The position numbers and the translations under genes were made by a program. Below the pieces are notes generated by a model. It saw only the letters and a list, made by a program, of their open reading frames with translations, searched no databases and was not told the origin of the DNA. This document shows, piece after piece, positions 52,401-58,500 of a stretch of DNA of 64,000 nucleotides (the stretch's first letter is position 1; each line of letters begins with the position of its first letter). Source of the DNA: Xiphydria camelus (Eukaryota > Arthropoda > Insecta > Hymenoptera > Xiphydriidae); the NCBI GenBank assembly GCA_963678675.1, contig OY783198.1, forward strand, positions 10,116,580-10,180,579, given 5' to 3'.

Positions 52401-55400
52401 GGACATAGATATATAATATGTTTTTGTCTAGCACCAGTGGTTCTGCGGACGCACCAAGGTTGGCAAAGCAATTTTTCAAAACGGAGATATTTCAAAAATT
52501 TCGACAATTACAGAAGAATGACCCGAGTATAATGTGTAGGGAATTTAACTAACAAAATTATGGAACACAAAGAAGAAAAAATCATTCAATATATCGAGAG
52601 ATATCGTTAATTTTACTTGGCACTTTTTAAACAATTGAGTGAAAAAAAAACATCGTTTTATTTAAAAAGTAGAGAATTTCTTTAGCAATTTAAAACAAAA
52701 AGCATTAAAAAATGGTAAATTTTCGATGTTTTATGATTTTTTTTCCACGCCTAACACTCACGCGGCTCTAGGTAGAGGGTAAACCGTTGGGAGTGGGAGT
52801 AAACTGTGTAGAACCTTTTTTATAGAGAATTTTAAACTCTACAATTTTTACTTTACACTTTTATCGATATCTTACTTTTTTGGGGTAGTTTTTATTGTTT
52901 TTCATAAATCTTCGGGGATGTAGAACTTTTTTAACTTCACCCCTGTTTTCAGCTACCCAAAATGGACCTTTGACCAACTTTTCGGCCTGGTGCCTCGAAA
53001 CATCGATTTCAGAAGGATTTTTACTGGACTAGACCGCCCGCTAAAACGCCGCACCGTAGTGGAGGGGAGGTGTGATGTCACAGCACTGTAAATGCTGGTG
53101 GCAGTGTTGGTGCAAGCAGCTGCACGCCGCAACGTGCCGTTGATTGCCTTCAACAACGACTGGTTCTACACTCGTTTTTGTATTTCAACACTATGGAAGG
53201 GTCATCTAGTACTTACAAATGGTGCATTGTGCCAAAGTGCAAGAGCACGAGTATTGTGAACCCCGAAAAAGTGTTCATAAATGTTCCCAAGGACGGAAAA
53301 ACCCGGAAGGTGTGGATAAAAATAATACGGCGGAATCCAAAGGACATATCTCTTAAAACACATTGTTACGTTTGTGAAGATCATTTTGATGTAAGTAAGC
53401 TTCATTGTCCAAAATAATGACAATATGCAAAACTTATGTTTATTATTGTAGCTTGAGAGTGATCTGGAAAACTATATGCGGTGGAAATTTATTGGTGGGA
53501 AGAAGTACCTTAAAAAAGATGTAATTCCTCATAAGTTTAACTGTCAGGATGATCGAAAATGGAAATTTACGACTGTACCCCGTTCAACTGCAGTAAAGCG
53601 AAGTCGAATGGAGCTAGTTAAAGCGACTGAAAAGGAAATTGTGGTTGTTGAAATGAAAACAGTGGAAAGGGAAGAAGGGGGTCTGATAGAACTGGGTCCA
53701 AGTACATCAACAGTGTCAGCTTGCAGCTTGAGGAGAAATAGGAGTCCAAGCAAATTTGAAACCTCATCAAAAGACCAAATCAATTCAGTGCGATCTGTTC
53801 CGAGGCTCGTTATTAGGTAGTGCTTGTTCTCCATTTGTGAAAGACCAATGTGACGTGTCCATCTCCAATGAAACTTAGTAAGTCTATGATATTGGTGCAA
53901 AGGGTTACAAAACAATTGGAATTCCACGATACCGGTGTAAAATCTGCAACAGATACGGAAACCAGTAGCTCTGAGTATAAAGCTTCAAGTTCTGTGGAAA
54001 GTGCAAATAAAAGTAGTGAAAATGAGTACAGACGTGACTTTAAAACAATAGAAATGGCCAGAATTGCTTTGGAACACACCACATACATTATTGATAGGAA
54101 TATAAGGAGGTACTTGCGAGTACCAAAGGACTGTGCTTTTTTAACACTAGAACTACCGAATGGTCGCACTTTATAAGACGGTCGTTTTGGCGGGTGATTA
54201 TCTCGTTTTCCGTGGATTTTTCGTCCACACTGCTACAGAACTTTTTTGTAGACCGAAATGTGCTCTACAAAAAAGTAATCTACCAATTTGACGAAAACCT
54301 CACGTGTTACGAAATAATTGAGATTGAATGGAACTCTGAATAAGACACCGGTCAAATTGACCGGTTGCCGTAGTTCTAGGGTTAAGGAGTCTCGTCAGTG
54401 AAATTTTTCAAGACAGATTTTTATTAGATTTTTTTCATGTATTTAGCCAAGTATCTTATAGATGAAAATCAAAAACCGATCAATTTTTACTTAACCGTTT
54501 CTTTGTAATTAATTTTTAAAAGTAGGCGTTTTAACATTGTGGCTTATGCACATACTGCTAAACAGACGTCAAACACAGTTTTAGCAAGACAGAAAATTCA
54601 CAAAATATGCTCAAATTATATGGTAAGATGCGTAGTTTTGTTTTTGCATGAAATAAATCACTTTTACTTAGCGGTTTTTGTATAATAAGAAAAAATGTGA
54701 GGGAAAACGCGAATTTTCAGGCAAAACCGGCGGCCATATGCAAAATCGTGGCAACGCAGAGGCTATGACGTTTTGCTGTGACTCTCAGGGCCGCGTCTAA
54801 CGGGGGGCCATTTCGTGCCACGCACGAAGGTGCACTAGCCATGAGGCGCCAAAAGGCCTCATACCTTCTCCAGAAAAGGGCGCTAAGCACGAAGGCGTCT
54901 CAACATCTAGAAGCGGCCCTGGTGACTCTCCACGACCCATTCGTAGACATTGAATCATTTTCCTATAATATTTTTCTGTTACAAATTTTCCGTTCCACCG
55001 AATCTTCTGGGGTTTCAAAAAATTAAACATTTTTTCTTTTCTTCGAATATTTTTCACTCATGCTACTTTTCACGAGAAGTTACACTTGTTCTAGGTTATG
55101 AGTAAACGCTGTGTGGTAAATCAGATATTCTACGTTATCTACAGAGCTAGTACCAACTGCGGAATATTCTAATCCACCGTTGCCACGTCTTGCACACATT
55201 TTATAATTTTATAATAAAATCAATTTAACGCAAAAAATAAATTATAAACATATTCATCATCTTTAAAATGCATAAGAAATCTGAAATTAACAGATCTTGA
55301 ATCTGCCTAACCATGTATTTACTATTTTTTCTTCTGTAAATTAACTTATCTAGGATTGGCAATAACCGTCGGTTTCTTTGATGTTTCGCCCCGCGTACCT

Positions 55401-55450
55401 CACCCCGCAAAGTACTGACGAGACTCCTTAATAGAACTTCTTCAAAAACA

Positions 55451-55510
<60 letters not shown>

Positions 55511-58500
55511 TCCCTCTCCCTCTCCCTCTCCCTCTCTCTCTCTCTCCCTCTCTCTCTCTACTCTTAATTTTCGCTCTAAGAATACTTTCTCTTGTTATCA
55601 ATTCTCGTGTTTCGTTTTGCCGAGTGTTCAATAAACTGAATGTTGGTTGTTCCGAGTAATCCAGGCATTTTCATTCGTTCCCCGAACAATCATAAAAATA
55701 TGACAGAAAGAGCAACGGCAAGCTCGTCTTGAGTGTACTAGAAATGTGTCGGGAGCGGAACATTTCGGAAGGAGAGTATTCTGGCACGAAACCGCCGGTG
55801 GAGGGGGGGGGGGGGGGCGCTGCGTATAAATAAGGTTTGTTCCAACCGACGATTTCTGTACGGTTCTGGAACTGTCACGGAACTGGTGGGATCGGTTTAA
55901 TGCGCAGGCGCGATGTTTGCACTGCTGGTAACTGGCAAGAGCAGTTGGAACGGTTTTGGGATCGTTCGTGAATCGGTCAGTCGTGTCTAACCCACGACGC
56001 GGTGAGCACGGTGTTCTCTTGCTTATATCACGCTATTTCAGTTGACATTTTCTGTCATTTGCAAGTTGCGTGAAGTCTCAACATCTTTTACGATAATTTC
56101 GAAAGCACTTAGAAAGTCGGGCCTCCCATGGACATTCTTTAATACATTTTTTTACTCATTTGAAATGTCAGAATGGACTTTATTCATGCTATCTTAGAGA
56201 ATAGATGTTTTCTAAGCGAGTTCGGTTCTCAGCGAGAATCGAATACTAATGCAATATACTACCATAAACATACTAAAGCATCAGACATTTTTAGATACTT
56301 AAAAGGCCCATATTTATAGGATTACATATTTCATAATTCGATCTGTCATATTAATAACAAATGTACAATTTTATAAAATCATGTATTGGAATTACATTTT
56401 AGCAGGGCAAAAAAAATCCATTATAAGCTAGCATGAATGAAGATAATTCTGACATTTCAAATCACTAATAAATTCATTAACAAATGTGTATGGGAGGCCC
56501 CACTTTCTAAGTGCTCTCGAAATTACCGTAAAAGATGTTGAAATGTAGGGTAAAAAAATCATGAAAATTAGAAATGTCGGTTTTGAGATACAACACTTTT
56601 TATTTCCATTTTCAATAAAAAAAACGCAATATAAAGAAATTAATTTTTTTTCGAAATCACCAAAAAATACAAATATTTCATAGGGATCATTTCTTCCATA
56701 TTTTGTTAATTGAAGCCATAAATCGTGATGAAAAAACAATAATAACAGCTCAACGATTTATGGAATCGTTCTGAAAATTTAGGCCAGTTTTTATATTGAT
56801 TAAGGGCCGGTTTTACCAACGCGGTATAAACGCGGTATAGCGCTATACTGAGAATAACCAGCAATAAGCCTTATGGTTATTCTCAGTATAGCGCTATACC
56901 GCGTTTATACCTGTTGGTAAAACCGGCCCTAAAGATGCTTGGAAAAAAAATGAGCAACTAAATCGGAGACCTAAAAGTTTCTACTACTAAAAGTTGACAT
57001 GGAATGCCCCATAAGTTCAAGTATTTTAAGACTATTTTACCAACTATACTATGAAAATAAATATAATTTGTACGCTTCCATTCGTCATGAAATTAAAGAA
57101 ACACATCAATTTGCACACGCAAGTCTGTTGGTATGCCACGTTAATCTCCCTCGTCCTCGACTTCCAAGTTCTCCTGCAGTGCTGGTTGTCAAGCCCACAT
57201 GCTCTTCCTATTAACAAAGATAATAGATGTCACGATCATTCAATCGGTATAGGTTGGTATTGCGGCATTCTCATTTCATAAATGTCTTACCTGAATCGAG
57301 AAATATTCTTTCCTTTCATGTATGTCTCAATCTGGATCTCCTTCTGGCCTGCTCATTTCGATATGCCTTCCTTCCATCAATTGCCAATTTGAATTATTTT
57401 CTTCTGATCACACCAACCGCCTGCATCTGAAACAAATTACGTAGTTTTAACAAAGATGAAATAGGTTTTACAATTTTTCAGTAGGTATAAATTGGTATTG
57501 CTGTTATTTCATTTCATTAATTCCCCCTACGCGTTGCCTACTTAGTCCATTTCATTTCCTTCCTGACGCCCATGGGAGGCCGAATGCGTCTTCAAAGCTG
57601 GAGCTCTTTTTCTTCGTTACCTTCCTACGAACCGTTGCATCTCGCATCCTTTGCTCCACCCTTCCCATGGAGCCTCTCGCGTTTATTCCGGTTCTCGTTC
57701 AACACCTACAGGCTTTTGTTAGCTCTCGCGTCGTGTTACTTACTTGGTCGGTTCCATGCTTATCCCTTATTCCTTCCACCTTTTCCTCGCTATTGTTCCA
57801 AATCCTATTCCAGTCCATGAACTTTAATTCCTTCGATTCCTCGAGGTATTCTCCCTTTATGTCAGGTACACATAGCATGGCGTCTCCCAGAGCAATCTAT
57901 CGTCCTGGTCTTGTGTTGTGTGTGTGTTAAGTATAACTGGTTAAATTAGCACGACTTACCTTTAAATTGATATCGTATCCCCTGGTTGATTATTTCTTCC
58001 ACCTTATTCCTTTATCAGCGTCTTCCTCTTTGCCAGTACCTTGGGAGTCTTATAATTACCGTAATAGCTGCTGATTACAGCTGCCGATTACTTCTACTTT
58101 TCTTTCAATAAGATTCCGGTTCCTCATTGGGTATCCCTTGCATTGCTCGCGCGCGACTGGTATGCGGGTGGACTTGTTAGTATGTCTGACGAGGGGCTGG
58201 TCGTTCCGGCTTCCACCTCCTTCTCGCTATTGTTCCGGAGCCCTTTTTAGTTGTTTTACTTTCTTCGATTCCTTGGAGAATTCTTCCTTTTCAGCAGATA
58301 CGCTCGGCATGACGTTTCCTGAGCAAATCTCACGTCTTCTTGTTGCGCTCCTTACCTAGTTGGATTAGTACGACCTACCTTTATACTGATATCTTGTTCA
58401 ATATTTGGTTTTCCCTTTTGGTTGCTCGTAAGCATTCCCCTCCTTGCTGGTGAGTTCAGCAAAGCTTCCGAGCTGACACTCTCGTCCCTTAGTTGGTTGC

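Larger units (their letters stand above)
49516..52933. repeat. 3.4 kb palindrome with arms of about 680-900 bp
   Basis: Left arm 49516-50420 and right arm about 52255-52933 are inverse copies: shared blocks include ACTCCCACTCCCAATGGTTT, GAACCACTGGTGCTAGACAA and TGCAAGGGGGATTAGGGGGC. The left arm has gained the Tigger-like MITE at 49777-50190 and lost about 270 bp present in the right arm. The centre (50420-52255) holds tandem repeats and another MITE-like element. Confidence 0.85.

Noticed and set aside
55428..55631. Open - strand frame rich in RE dipeptides
   Set aside because: Direct translation of the (CT)n microsatellite.
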